A DNA stretch of 64,000 bases from Angiostrongylus vasorum (taxonomy: Eukaryota; Nematoda; Chromadorea; Rhabditida; Metastrongylidae), in assembly GCA_018806985.1 (NCBI GenBank), contig JADANN010000018.1:528501-592500 (forward strand), given 5' to 3'. A program made the translations under genes and the position numbers. Below, piece by piece: positions 54,773-64,000 of the stretch (positions are counted from its first letter, which is position 1; each line of letters opens with the position of its first letter). Below the pieces are notes generated by a model. It saw nothing but the letters and a program-made list of their open reading frames with translations, was not told the DNA's origin and ran no database searches.

Positions 54773-55560
54773 ATTTTTTTCATTACTTCATTTTCGTATA
54801 TATATGGAGCACGATGAAGTAAAAGCAGATATTTTAGTTGCGGACATTCCCATCGTGAGCGGTTGGTGACGGCCGCCAGGATTCTTCCGGTCGTCATCCA
54901 TGGTTCCTTCCAGACTACACGTTTCATTGCAATATTTCCGTGCTGTCTCACAGAGACGTATGTTATGTTGCTCTTAGGAATGTGGGTGTGTGTGGCCTGG
55001 CATTCTGATCTTCATGAAACTCTCACAATCTGTGTCGTCATCGATCGTTCGCCTTACCATTTTGCCTTCCACAAGGTTGTTGTTTAATTGTTGCCACAAT
55101 AAATATTTACTTTAACAGTAACCAGTTACAAGTCGAATTTGAGCTCAGTTTCCAAAATCACACCTGGATTTCTCATTTTACACCCTTGAGTATATGCCAT
55201 TCCAGTTGCCCTCTCATTGCTCATGAAGTGAAACAAACCCAGTTGGTTCCCATCTATAACATAACTTAAGATGATCGCAGAACTGTCGATGTGGACCATT
55301 GCTTCTTCTTTTTTTGTGAAATTATCGAATCTGCCCTTAAAATAGTAAAATCGAAAGAGAAATCAGTGACATAAATTCGCAAAAAGATTCTTATTCAAAT
55401 TCAAATTATGAAAATTCACGTTATTAGGATGCCGACTAGTAAGAATATGATTTAGAGGCAATTACTGCAGGGGAATATCTGATCGACGTGAACGTTTAAT
55501 AGCGAAGGGTAGCTAGTCCTTTTCATTCAAGTCTTCGTTGCTCTTCTATGAACCATAAAG
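54773..55560. other. unassigned stretch
   Basis: A minus-strand frame at 54835-54951 reads RQHGNIAMKRVVWKEPWMTT with fairly coding-like codons, but no splice signals or domain support it. The rest is not recognised. Confidence 0.3.
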
Positions 55561-55804
55561 CTAAAAAAAGCTCGGCGCCATGCACCATGAATTTGACTTC
55601 ATTAAGCATCGTTTGGAGGTGATGAATGCATATCCGGCCTTAACAATAACTCGCGGTGGCCTACCGATGTATCCAACCAGTGCTACTATCCTTCCAGACA
55701 AGTCTGGTACCAATTTGCCGACCCTGGAAGGATGGAACGCTTGGTGGGCCATGGGCGCCATGTGTATTGCAAAATGCCTCCGACCACTACGCGAGACGCG
55801 CCCC
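55561..55804 (-). mobile_element. SINE-F1 copy (minus) missing the B-box segment
   Basis: The head GGGGCGCGTCTCGCGTAGTGG leads directly into CATTTTGCAATACACATGGCGCCC, so the region holding the B-box-like string is deleted. The tail-side ATCCCTCAGGGATTGATCAA block is also missing. The central domain is intact. Confidence 0.88.
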
Positions 55805-56324
55805 TATGAATCATATTACATTAAAAGGCTGATCAGCAGAAAGTTTCCACACACAATATAGAGCTTTTTCCAATATAATGAACACATTCGTGGCAGCGTG
55901 ACTTCTATGGCAGTCACTTATAATGGGACATTGTGACCGGAACGACCTTTGTAGAATTCACTTCCCTCTCAGTGGTTTATTTTGGTGCATGGAAGTCTTC
56001 TTCCATTGCTTCTTGTGATCAACTGATAGCTTATCAAGTGCAGATGTTTTAGAAGAAGCTCGTTCGCTGAAAGATGTCTCCTTAATAATTTCGGCCACGA
56101 GAAATTAGACGTCGTCATGAATGTGTTGGCACATATAACAATACGTTCCAACATTGGGGTACATCTCTCTCAATCGAAAGTTACCAGGATTTTCGTTCTT
56201 TCTTCACGTTTTTTATGAAAAATACGGGAATCTCATCCATAATGCCATGACTGGCACGAGCGAAATAAAAAGAAAAGGATTATAGCGTGGCTTTTAAAAA
56301 ATAACGATTCTTTTACACTTTTTT
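55805..56324. other. unassigned stretch
   Basis: Nothing recognised before the F4 copy. Confidence 0.3.
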
Positions 56325-56600
56325 TTTGCATGGCTCAACATCACATCTATTGTGCAGATGCCAGTACTTGTTGTGTTTGGTTCGTTTCATCACACTCATC
56401 ATCCACGGTGCTCCTCGAACATTTCGCGTATTTCGGTTGCTGGTTGAGGACTTCATCTTCTTTATGAATGTCGTAGAATGCTGGTCGAGTCGATTCTCCT
56501 TCCAATCGTGGAGATAGCAGTTCTCAAGTGGATTGGAGGAGAGAGTTGGGGGAGGGGTCAAACTAGCGCCTTTGTTTCGTGATCGATAGCATCACTAAAC
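56325..56600 (-). mobile_element. SINE-F4 copy (minus), well-kept 3' body
   Basis: On the minus strand GCGCTAGTTTGACCCCTCCC is the B-box region and GAATCGACTCGACCAGCATTCTACGACATTCAT the 3' body. It ends AATAGATGTGATGTTGAGCCATG. The central domain has been lost: the sequence passes from CAACTCTCTCC to CTTGAGAACTGC. Confidence 0.82.
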
Positions 56601-56799
56601 TCTGATTTACCCCACAAAATAACGACTTATTAGTGAAAACGACATAAACCATTAAGACTGACATAGAAGCTGAGAAGTCGACGGAGTGAAGTTAACCACT
56701 CGACAGATGCTCCCTCTAGTGGGTTCGACTCGATGCGACAACGAACAAACACATCGTGAAAACGACCAGCTATAGAACATCGGCTTGTAGCAATCCTAC

Positions 56800-56935
56800 T
56801 CTGAAGAAGACAGCAGCAGGGTCTTTTGTGAAATATAACCGCAAAAATACTGAGATGTGAGTAAAACTCGCGACCTCATATGGGGGTGCGAACCAGCGAT
56901 TACCCTTTCCAGGGGCGGGAGGGTTACTCTTTTGA
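56800..56935 (-). mobile_element. F3 foldback fragment
   Basis: AACCGCAAAAATACTGAGATGTGAGTAAAACTCGCGACC, then GGTGCGAACCAGCGATTACCCTTTCCAGGGGC, match the arm centre. The CCGCAG hairpin is destroyed. A CTCTGAAGAAGA string just left (56800) resembles the ribozyme start, but nothing else of that motif follows. Confidence 0.6.
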
Positions 56936-58124
56936 AATCTTTACGACATACTCTTTCCAGACTTAGTGACTGTTATGAGTTTTGAGAGCTGTTGACCATC
57001 TTTGTTACATTCCAATACGCAAGCATCGATGCGAGCTGTTTTAAACGTTTCTCTCCAGCCGAACCGGAACTCATCAATGATAACCTTGTTATTCACTTGT
57101 TTCACTTGTAACATATAATATTCGCTGTAGGAATCGGTCAAGTCCGTATAGAACGCATCAAGTTTGTCTTCACCAAAACTTGGTTATGGATAGACAGTGA
57201 AGGTCGTCAAAGCAGGTATTGATCTTTCCAACCATGAGCGCCAATTTCTGATCATTATTTAATCAGAGAAATCAATGCCTATGGTCAAATGCTGCTGACG
57301 AGGACGCCAACGCAGCTGCGTAGATTAGAAACTGCTATAAGGTATCATCGAGGCATTAAATGGGCGGCGTCTTCTCGTCTCAACCGCTCTTGATGACTTC
57401 GCTCTCTATCTGTTTAGCGTAAATCATCACTATCAAAAACAAACAAATATGAAAAATGCGTTAAAAAGTGCATCTAAAAAAGTGTGGTATTTTTCGCTTC
57501 CCTTATTATATACTCCCGTATTGAGTATACAAATCTCATCAGTTTGCGTTGGTGCGGGATGGAAACAAACGATGTTTACCGTTCGCCTCTCGAGTCACTT
57601 GTTAATTAAGAGATCACAGATCATAAAAGAGAAAGGATAAAGCGTTCTTCAGCATAATACAGAGGTCTGATGCATATCCGACATGTACAACGACAGTGTT
57701 CTCACCCTCCTAGCTAAATCCGGCACAATTTCCGAAACCCTGAATAACGATGAGAAGTGGGCCGAGGTCCAAGCGACGACTACGTGAGTGTTACAGACGA
57801 CTTCATCGATAGACACAACTGTAGTTCTCAGGCGGTAATGTATGTAAATAAGCAATGCTAAAGTTCATGTCTACAGTGTTATTTGATTTTTCAAGGGCAT
57901 GAGAATTAAAATTACCCCAAGAAATAGAAACGACATTTGAATTTTTTAAAATTCTAAGCGAAATCACCGTAGCAATAACCACGACCATAAAGAGCGCACT
58001 TATCGAAATTAGCATGGCTTACCAGAAACGAAAAAAGGCACATAAAATACGATTGCTGGGCTTCATAATATCAAGATTTCGTCGTGGCAAAACAAGGTTC
58101 TGTAGCCAAAAAATTTGTAGACTA
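56936..58124. other. unassigned stretch with a very old F1-like piece
   Basis: 57631-57790 begins AAAGGATAAAGCG and includes TGCATATCCGACATGTACAACG and CCTAGCTAAATCCGGCAC, in the order of a minus-strand F1, but is too diverged to be certain. The rest is unrecognised. Confidence 0.3.
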
Positions 58125-58420
58125 ATGTTTTGTACTTTTCTTCACGTTTTACATGGCCTATTATCGTTCCTACTGTGCGAGTTCCAATACCTCTTGCATT
58201 CAATAACATTTTGAGTGTTGTTTCCGCATCTGGTTGGACACATCGTTCCCTTCATGAATGTCGTAGAATGCTGGTTGAGTCGATTCTCCTGCAATATTGG
58301 ATAGTCAGGCTAAGAAGTTTTCCACGTGGATTGAACGAGAACGCTGTGTAGGGGTCGAACAAGCGCCTTTGTTTCGTGATCGTCGGCATCACTAAGCACT
58401 GCGCTATCGTCTCCCAATGT
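58125..58420 (-). mobile_element. SINE-F4 copy (minus), best pol III boxes
   Basis: On the minus strand the head is GATAGCGCAGTGCTTAGTGATGCC and the B box GCTTGTTCGACCCC is close to canonical. GAATCGACTCAACCAGCATTC and ATGAAGGGAACGATGTG follow. Like the copy at 56325 it lacks the shared central domain, so the two form a subfamily; their B-box neighbourhoods (ATCACGAAACAAAGGCGC) are nearly identical. Confidence 0.85.
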
Positions 58421-59090
58421 TCCATATCGCAATTAGTAAATATTACTTCGAGTTGAGATATGTTGGTCTAAATTTGAAAGCGGCCGTCATTATCACACCG
58501 TGTAGGTGGAAATTAATTCACGTCGGACTAAGTGCTAACGTAAATTTGGGGCACATCTTACTCCCCTGAATAATCCATTAGATGATTGATGTTGATGGTT
58601 TTTTCCACAGAACATAATCAGGACGAACACAGTCGTCCGATCATTTGTTCAAAGAAATACTGCCAAATTAGCTACATACAAATTAGATGGGAAATGCGCT
58701 GCGGCCCAAACAATTCTTCATGAGGAAGGCTCGTTCAAGTCCAACTAAATGTTTCAGTAAATAACTGCACTATTTCATCAACATAATCCAGAATCGGTTC
58801 TCAGGAAACGAATGAGAGTTCTTCTCAACCTATTCTCCAAAAACTCATTGAATTTCCCCAAATAACTGAGTCTATTTGTTTCTGAAACTACCTAAACCTC
58901 CCAACATGCTCACAGTCCTTTACCTCACTTCTTCCCACCATCGAATCAAAATTCTCCAATTCTACTCGTTGAGCTTGATAACAACAAAACCTAATATATA
59001 ACGTCTTGGAAATTGAGTTTAATGGATGACTTGCAATCTTGAAGATGAATGACATTCGTGGTTCCACAAGATCTGAACAGGATGGTAAAG
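58421..59090. other. unassigned stretch
   Basis: No family recognised. The minus-strand open frame starting MAGNIAQTSNF (59130-58888) overlaps the edge of the local duplication described next; only its first 12 or so codons are shared with the second copy. Confidence 0.3.
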
Positions 59091-59692
59091 CTATAAAGAA
59101 GTTGCTCGTTTGTGCGATATTTCCTGCCACCGGATCTTTTGGTGTTTATCGAAACCGCTAGACCTCAAACTCTGGTAATTAAACCGTTTATATAACAGTG
59201 ACAACATGATCATAGCGAAGTGGCGATAATGAGACCTTTAGTGATAGAAAAAGTATTGACAATAACACGATCAGTAGGTAAAGATAGTATAGAGAGCAAT
59301 AAGCACTAGCAATGGTAAGCTATCACGTACAATTATGTTAGAGTGACATGACAGAAATAATGGTTTTTAATTTTTTGTCATGGAGGGTGGTCAGTCGGAA
59401 GTGGGATGGGATGTTGTTATGCATCCACAGATCAACTGATCTGCCGATAGGCGGAGCCTATGGGATGGCTAGACTTGGCTGAGGATCACTAAGCAGACAC
59501 AAGAAGTGCAACAATCAAGAAGTGTAGATATAGTACGCAGATGGTTTGAGTGCTAGATTGAAAAGGAAACCTGCAAAACGCACTATGGAACAGATGCGTA
59601 GCTCTGAAGTGCAACTTGCGACAGCGACTGATTTATGTTAGAAGGAATTAGCATAGTGGTAGTAACTAATCGGAGCAATAGTTACCACATTC
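59091..59692. repeat. local direct duplication, copy 1
   Basis: This aligns in the same orientation with 61711-62118. Shared strings include GAAGTTGCTCGTTTGTGC, AGACCTTTAGTG, GATAGTATAGAGAGCAATA, CAACAATCAAGAAG, ACAGATGCGTA and GGTAGTAACTA. Copy 1 has about 190 extra bases (about 59312-59503) absent from copy 2. On the minus strand a TATATAAAC at 59186-59194 lies about 57 bases upstream of an ATG at 59130, and the ATG with its first 12 codons is inside the duplicated part. Confidence 0.8.
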
Positions 59693-60777
59693 CACTCCTG
59701 CTTAAGACAATAGCTTAGGTTGCGCACAAAGCTTAACAAGTGAGCAGTTAAAATAAGGTTAACAGCATATAATAGACATGGGGTGGCGCAAGATGCCAAT
59801 CTACAAGTGTTGGTTCACATGGATTTTTCAGCGCTAGAGCAATATGGGCTTTTTGGAGTCAGCTGTGCCGAAACGACAGTCCCAGTCCCTCTCGTTTTGA
59901 AAGCTTGTTGCGTTGATTGTGTCGTATTCATGGAGAAATACTATATAAAAGTATCCACGAATACAATAGCAGACGTGCAATTGTATGCAGCAGAAGCAAT
60001 TTGGTGCTGTTGGATTATGCACATGACATAGTGTGGAGAATTGCTTTGGAACAGGAAACCGCACATGTATTCGTATACAGTAGGATGGATGGTAAATACG
60101 CGATGTTGTTCCGACTGGCTGGTTCTTGTTTCGTTCAAACGGCATGAATGCTCTGCTTCGCTGACGCCATGGAAGTACATTTCGTTGACTTTTTGGGATG
60201 TGATATGCTCGGAGTAACTGCTTCAAGATGAGGAAGACTATCCAATGACGAGCATCCTTCATACTGCTATATACAAGTTGTCTGCACAGATACAAAGGAA
60301 TTTTCGACTGCACATCAGCTTCCACACCTGCGCGAGCCAGTTTCAATCTCAGACTTTATGGCCTACATGTTCAAAGATCATCCGTTGGTAATGTGCTGTG
60401 GAAGATTGGAGTTGACTCATGTCCAATTTGTCCATGAGCTTTAGTACGAGTTCCTCTAAGTCTCGGTATTTTTTGGTTAGGAATTCAATGGCTTTGGTAC
60501 AGTTTTTTTTATTTTATAGTTTTTTCTTAGTAAGTCGGAATTACTTTACTGCCTCGGGCATTTCGTCTTCGAGCGAACTCGAACTCAAATAATTGAATTT
60601 GTGTAGCTCTGAAATGTTCTGATAGTGAATATTTAACCCCAGTGAACTGTTCCACTCCCACATGTGACCACTAAACGTTGGAATAGGGAGTATGGTGGGC
60701 AATTCGAAATGCGTCAGTCAAGTAATGTTGGACGACTCCTTAGCTTGGATACCCGACTTTACTTGTACTGGAAGATT
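59693..60777. other. unassigned stretch with a long minus-strand open frame
   Basis: A 170-codon minus frame covers 59834-60346; from its first ATG it is about 140 codons, reading MKDARHWIVFLILKQLLRAY. It has no domain, and overlapping plus-strand frames are also open. It is near the length expected by chance in 64 kb. Confidence 0.25.
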
Positions 60778-61190
60778 TTGCATTTTCTGTGCATTCAGTG
60801 ATGCTGAGGTATTTGCAAAACTCCGGACCGCAGGTGTCTGCGGTGAGGAACGAACGCGCTATTGTCCTATAAGATTGCGATTATAACTAAAGCCTGAGCT
60901 TAACTGGGTTCATTGCCGATTTGGGCTCCACAGATCAATCCCGCTGACGGATGATTGCTGATGGCAGAGATCGATAGAACTAGCTGAGAGGCAGGCGAAA
61001 CAGAAGGACCCACATGGTGTGGTGGTGAACGCGTTACTCCCCGGAAAGGACAACAGAGCGTTCGTTCCCCACCGCAGACACTTGCGGTCCGGAGTTTTGC
61101 AAATATCTCAGCATCATTGAAGTTATATTTCGCAATATACCCTGCCATTAAAAAAAAAGAATAGGCAGTAAATAAAACGGTTAAGTTTCT
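60778..61190. mobile_element. F3 foldback element, both arms
   Basis: The left partial arm (60790-60875) holds CCGCAGGTGTCTGCGG. The spacer GAGCTTAACTGGGTTCATTG is the reverse complement of the 51.5-kb spacer. The right arm (60905-61190) is full: CCCGCTGACGG, TGGTGTGGTGGTGAACGCG, CGTTCGTTCCCCACCGC, the CCGCAGACACTTGCGG hairpin, and an end of GGCAGTAAATAAAACGGTTAA. The arm lengths are reversed relative to 51.3 kb. Confidence 0.9.
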
Positions 61191-61710
61191 GTGCATTGTT
61201 TGTGTAAGCCTCAAAAGCCTTTATGTGACCCCTTGAGAGTTACTGCGTAATCCTCAGCTGCTGTGATTATATCCTCGGCTTTACATGAATATGTTTTGTA
61301 ATGCTCTTTTTTATTTGGCGATTTTGGACTTAATTCAGAAAACTTTATCGTACTCCTGCAGTAGTTCGTTTAAATTTAGGACAACCGCCTCAATGGCACC
61401 TACTGCTCTGTGCAGTCGATGTAAGCCTTCATTTATGAAGGACTGTGTTAGCTCTTACTCCACTCCAATTCCATTGATAGAATGAGTAGCCCATCGTTTT
61501 TCATTTGCGAATCGGCTAGGGATAATAAACTATAAACAGCGAATATTATCGTAGAACTTAAACTTGTGAGTTTAACAAACAAACAAGTTGAACTAGCTTT
61601 GAATTACAATAAAGAATTGTTGTGACGTTGATTGTGCTGCTGCGACCCGAGCTGATTGCTGTTATGTCGACTTGCAAATTCTGTAGTTGCCGTGCCTCTG
61701 GAGCGTACGA
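61191..61710. other. unassigned stretch
   Basis: The minus-strand frame MAGSVAQTSNF (61749-61558) extends through here without domain support; nothing else was recognised. Confidence 0.3.
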
Positions 61711-62118
61711 TATAGTGAAGTTGCTCGTTTGTGCAACACTTCCTGCCATGCGGGTCTTTTCATTGTTATCCTAACATCGGATCTGAAACTTGGGAAGTTA
61801 AACCGCTTACATAACAGCGACGACACAATAACAGCGAAATCGCGATAAAGAGACCTTTAGTGTAAGAAAAAATATGAGCAATAACATGACCAATCGTTAG
61901 AGATAGTATAGAGAGCAATACGGAGCAGCAACAATCAAGAAGAAGTTTAGATATAGTATGGAAATGGTTAGAATGCTAGGTCGAGAGGGAAGGTGCAAAA
62001 CACAATACAGAATAGATGCGTAACCCTGAAGTGTATGCAAGCTGTGATGGCTGGCGATTGATTTATGTTAGGAAGGAAAAGTATAATGGTAGTAACTATT
62101 CGGGAAATAGTTACCATA
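61711..62118. repeat. local direct duplication, copy 2
   Basis: This is the counterpart of 59091-59692 without the 190-base extra segment. On the minus strand TATGTAAGC (61805-61813) replaces the TATA-like string. A TTTCAG (61783-61788), which could act as a cis or trans splice acceptor, precedes the ATG at 61749; in copy 1 it is TTTGAG. Confidence 0.8.
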
Positions 62119-62317
62119 ACAGCCTATGAGATTCAAAACTTCAGAACCTGATTGCAGAGTCTAACATACATATGCTATTTCTAAATCGGTTGCCTTTCTG
62201 TCACTGGTTTTACGAGAGAAACACAATCTACCTCACCTACAAGCCGGATGTGTATGGAAGGAATCATGAGCGAGTCATCACTGTACATAAAGGTCCCATG
62301 AAAGGGTGCTTTTTTCA

Positions 62318-62770
62318 CTGATAAGCTAACACGAGATTGATGAAAAATAGTTATTCAGATAGCGTTTCGGCGACTACGCCTTCTTCAGAGCCAGATTGAT
62401 CGAGTCCACTGCCCACAGTTTTTCCTTCTTCCGAAGTGGGTCTTCGAGAACGCTTCGAGTCGAATCCAGTGGAGCATCGCTAGAAAGAAGTAACCTTACT
62501 CGGCGGTGTCATTTTATACAAGATGACTGTTCATTGCTTGTCCGCTAAGAAACTTGTTGTTCTAATGACAATCCATTCTGCAGGAGTCGACATCATTGTC
62601 AGCAAGCATAGATCGTAATTCGATTTCAAAAATCGACTTTGCTTTAACCGCGGTATGGTCAGTTAACATGTATAAAAGTAAGAACAGAAGGGAAGAAGAA
62701 AGAACGAAAAAAGTAACAGAAAAAAAAACGCGTCGATTAGTCATGACGAGATTAAAGGAAAGAAGGTTTT
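62318..62770 (-). mobile_element. PLE end with hammerhead-type core
   Basis: GATAAGCTAACACGAG at the left edge and sequence to about 62480 match the left arm of the 33.2-kb foldback. The minus-strand motif at 62360-62392 is GGCT-CTGAAGA-AGGCGTAGTCGCC-GAAAC-GCTA. CUGANGA and GAAA are intact and stem II is perfect (GGCG/CGCC), but GTC is GCT and stem I cannot form, so cleavage looks lost. A PLE-type end, GATTAGTCATGACGAGATTAAAGG, appears at about 62735-62760. Confidence 0.7.
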
Positions 62771-62779
62771 TGAAATATA

Positions 62780-63015
62780 AAATGGTAATACAATTACAAT
62801 GATGCTGAGATATTCTCAAAACTTGGACCCCGAGCCAGATCGAACCACGATTACCCTTTCCGGAAGTTCGTGTATTACATAATGCAGCACTGAGGCGCCT
62901 GCTTTGCCTTTCCCTCAGCTAGTCTTCTACCTAACGCTGCCATGAGCAATCACCCGTTAACGGGATTGATCTGGGGAACACAAATCGGCATTGAACCCAG
63001 TTAAGTCGACGCTGT
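62780..63015 (-). mobile_element. F3 foldback element, variant arm
   Basis: AATTACAATGATGCTGAGATATT, CTTGGACCCCGAGCCAGATCG (hairpin replaced), GATTACCCTTTCCGG, GCGCCTGCTTTGCCTTTCCCTCAGC and CCCGTTAACGGGATTGATCTGG. The spacer AACCCAGTTAAG follows. This is the GCAAAGC variant also seen at 36862. Confidence 0.82.
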
Positions 63016-63029
63016 AGTCGAAATCAAAA

Positions 63030-63175
63030 TGTTAACCTTTTTATTTGATGCCTACTACTACTGCCTAAAACCAGCTCAGAGAAACGCAAAGCAGGGGCCT
63101 CAGTGGTCCAGGGTGTAATACGCAAGCCGTGAAAAATTGTAGTAGGCAGCAAATAAAAAGTTAACATTATAATGG
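63030..63175. mobile_element. F3-derived short MITE with TTAA flanks
   Basis: The left end is TTAACCTTTTTATTTGATGCC plus TACTAC, and the right end is GTAGTAGGCAGCAAATAAAAAGTTAA. These are inverted repeats of about 24 bp around a core with GGGGCCTCAGTGGTCCAGGG. The TTAA at each edge is consistent with a TTAA target duplication. At about 146 bp it is a compact internally deleted F3. Confidence 0.75.
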
Positions 63176-63289
63176 TAATTTTGGTCAGTGCATTGGATTC
63201 CACTAAGAATTAAAGATGTGGTTGAATGCAATCACTGGAATTTATATACATACATGTATACATACCTACTGTAAATTTAAACAGCACAA

Positions 63290-63600
63290 CATCACGATGC
63301 GATCCCATCATTTCCTTCATCCGATTCCTTTTCTTGCATCTATATTTCACGAAGTTCTTCGGACTTTTAGATCTGAACATAATGAATACCGGTCAACTTG
63401 ATGCTCTTTGCAATCCTCAGATGCTGAGGTTTCCAGATCTTCATCACACGCCGTCAACTTTTCATGGATTGGAGAGGAAGCGAGTACCAGACAAGTCTGC
63501 TACCAACTCCACAACCTTAACGGAAGGAAGACTTGCTTAGTGATGGATCGAGACCAGAGTGTTGCGCATACTGACGACATCACTACCACTGCACCCTGTA
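63290..63600 (-). mobile_element. SINE-F4 copy (minus)
   Basis: On the minus strand GGGTGCAGTGGTAGTGATGTCG is the head and GGTCTCGATCCATCAC the B-box relic. The central domain is GGAGTTGGTAGCAGACTTGTCTGG. A 3' body continues to CAAGAAAAGGAATCGGATG. Confidence 0.82.
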
Positions 63601-64000
63601 AATGTGAAGCAAAAGGACGGATACAAGATATGGTCGGCACAAGTCATAACCGATCATCTAACAACTCAATGTCATTATTGCACCTCACATCTCTGACGCG
63701 ATAAAATTTTGTAAACTTTGAATAGAAAATCTTCACGGTTTGTTTTCTAGTGGATTGTGTCACGCAGCTGTGTGACGATAGAATCCATTAACTCGGTTCC
63801 TCGATAACCAGAGATTAAGTTAACGTAACATTAGGACTCTATTGCCAGTGAGAAAGGTTATGCAACATGTGAACTATTGCAGAAGTACTTTAGCATGGTA
63901 TTTTCCATAAGTTTCTGTTCAACCTAAAACTTAAACCTCTTATACTACTAGGCATGGCGCTTACTCGAGGCGCCCGTGAATCAACTCCCATTGCTTCACT
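63601..64000. other. unassigned right flank
   Basis: No element is recognised. The extreme end (CATGGCGCTTACTCGAGGCGCCCGTGAATC, about 63953-63982) may be the start of another tRNA-like head cut by the window edge. Confidence 0.3.

Noticed and set aside
59834..60346. 170-codon minus-strand open frame as a gene
   Set aside because: No ATG at its 5' end, no domain or splice context, and overlapping frames on the other strand are also open.

Overview
The window looks like intergenic or intronic DNA from an animal genome, at roughly 40% GC. I see no bacterial-style operons, no rRNA, no functional tRNA and no CRISPR array. Two things point to a metazoan: remnants of Penelope-like retroelements (PLEs) carrying reverse transcriptase and GIY-YIG endonuclease, and several abundant tRNA-headed SINE families. 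A nematode, possibly a strongylid parasite, is my best guess. That rests on overall character and not on any diagnostic gene.

The content is almost entirely dispersed repeats. I grouped them by reading copies against each other. SINE-F1 is about 275 bp, with a tRNA-Leu-like head and a TTATCCT heptamer tail; there are about 15 copies and 3 fragments. SINE-F4 is 280-380 bp, with another tRNA-like head and at least 12 copies; it shares a central domain with F1. Retroposon F2 is 388-389 bp, with a 5' hairpin and an ATCAAGT-type heptamer tail; there are 8 copies plus a relic, and four have convincing target-site duplications (TSDs). F3 is a foldback (terminal-inverted-repeat) element, usually found as a full arm plus an inverted partial arm, with TTAA-compatible ends. 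PLE relics lie at 0.9-1.15, 8.05-8.6, 13.76, 22.8, 30.8, 33.2-33.56, 37.5-39.2 and 62.3-62.8 kb. Several of these retain hammerhead-ribozyme-like cores. Eight (TA)n arrays punctuate the window, and seven of them end at or close to a repeat boundary.

Layout. 0-9 kb: PLE 3' end, F2, F4/F1 tail to tail, F2, F4, TA arrays, PLE endonuclease. 9-26 kb: scattered F1, F2 and F3, two GC-rich islets (13.1 and 21.9 kb) and a CAA array. 27-29 kb: a nest of TA arrays with F4, F3, F2, F4 and F1. 30-41 kb: ribozyme-bearing PLE pieces, including a foldback and a PLE with RT, endonuclease and 3' region interrupted by F3. 41-51 kb: F2, F4, then the longest repeat-poor stretch (44.1-51.3 kb), which has the few coding-like segments. 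51-64 kb: F3 foldbacks, TA-flanked F1/F2, more F1 and F4, and a local direct duplication (59.1-59.7 / 61.7-62.1 kb).

No complete protein-coding gene can be supported. A few exon-like segments are listed with low confidence because open-frame length alone is not significant at this base composition.
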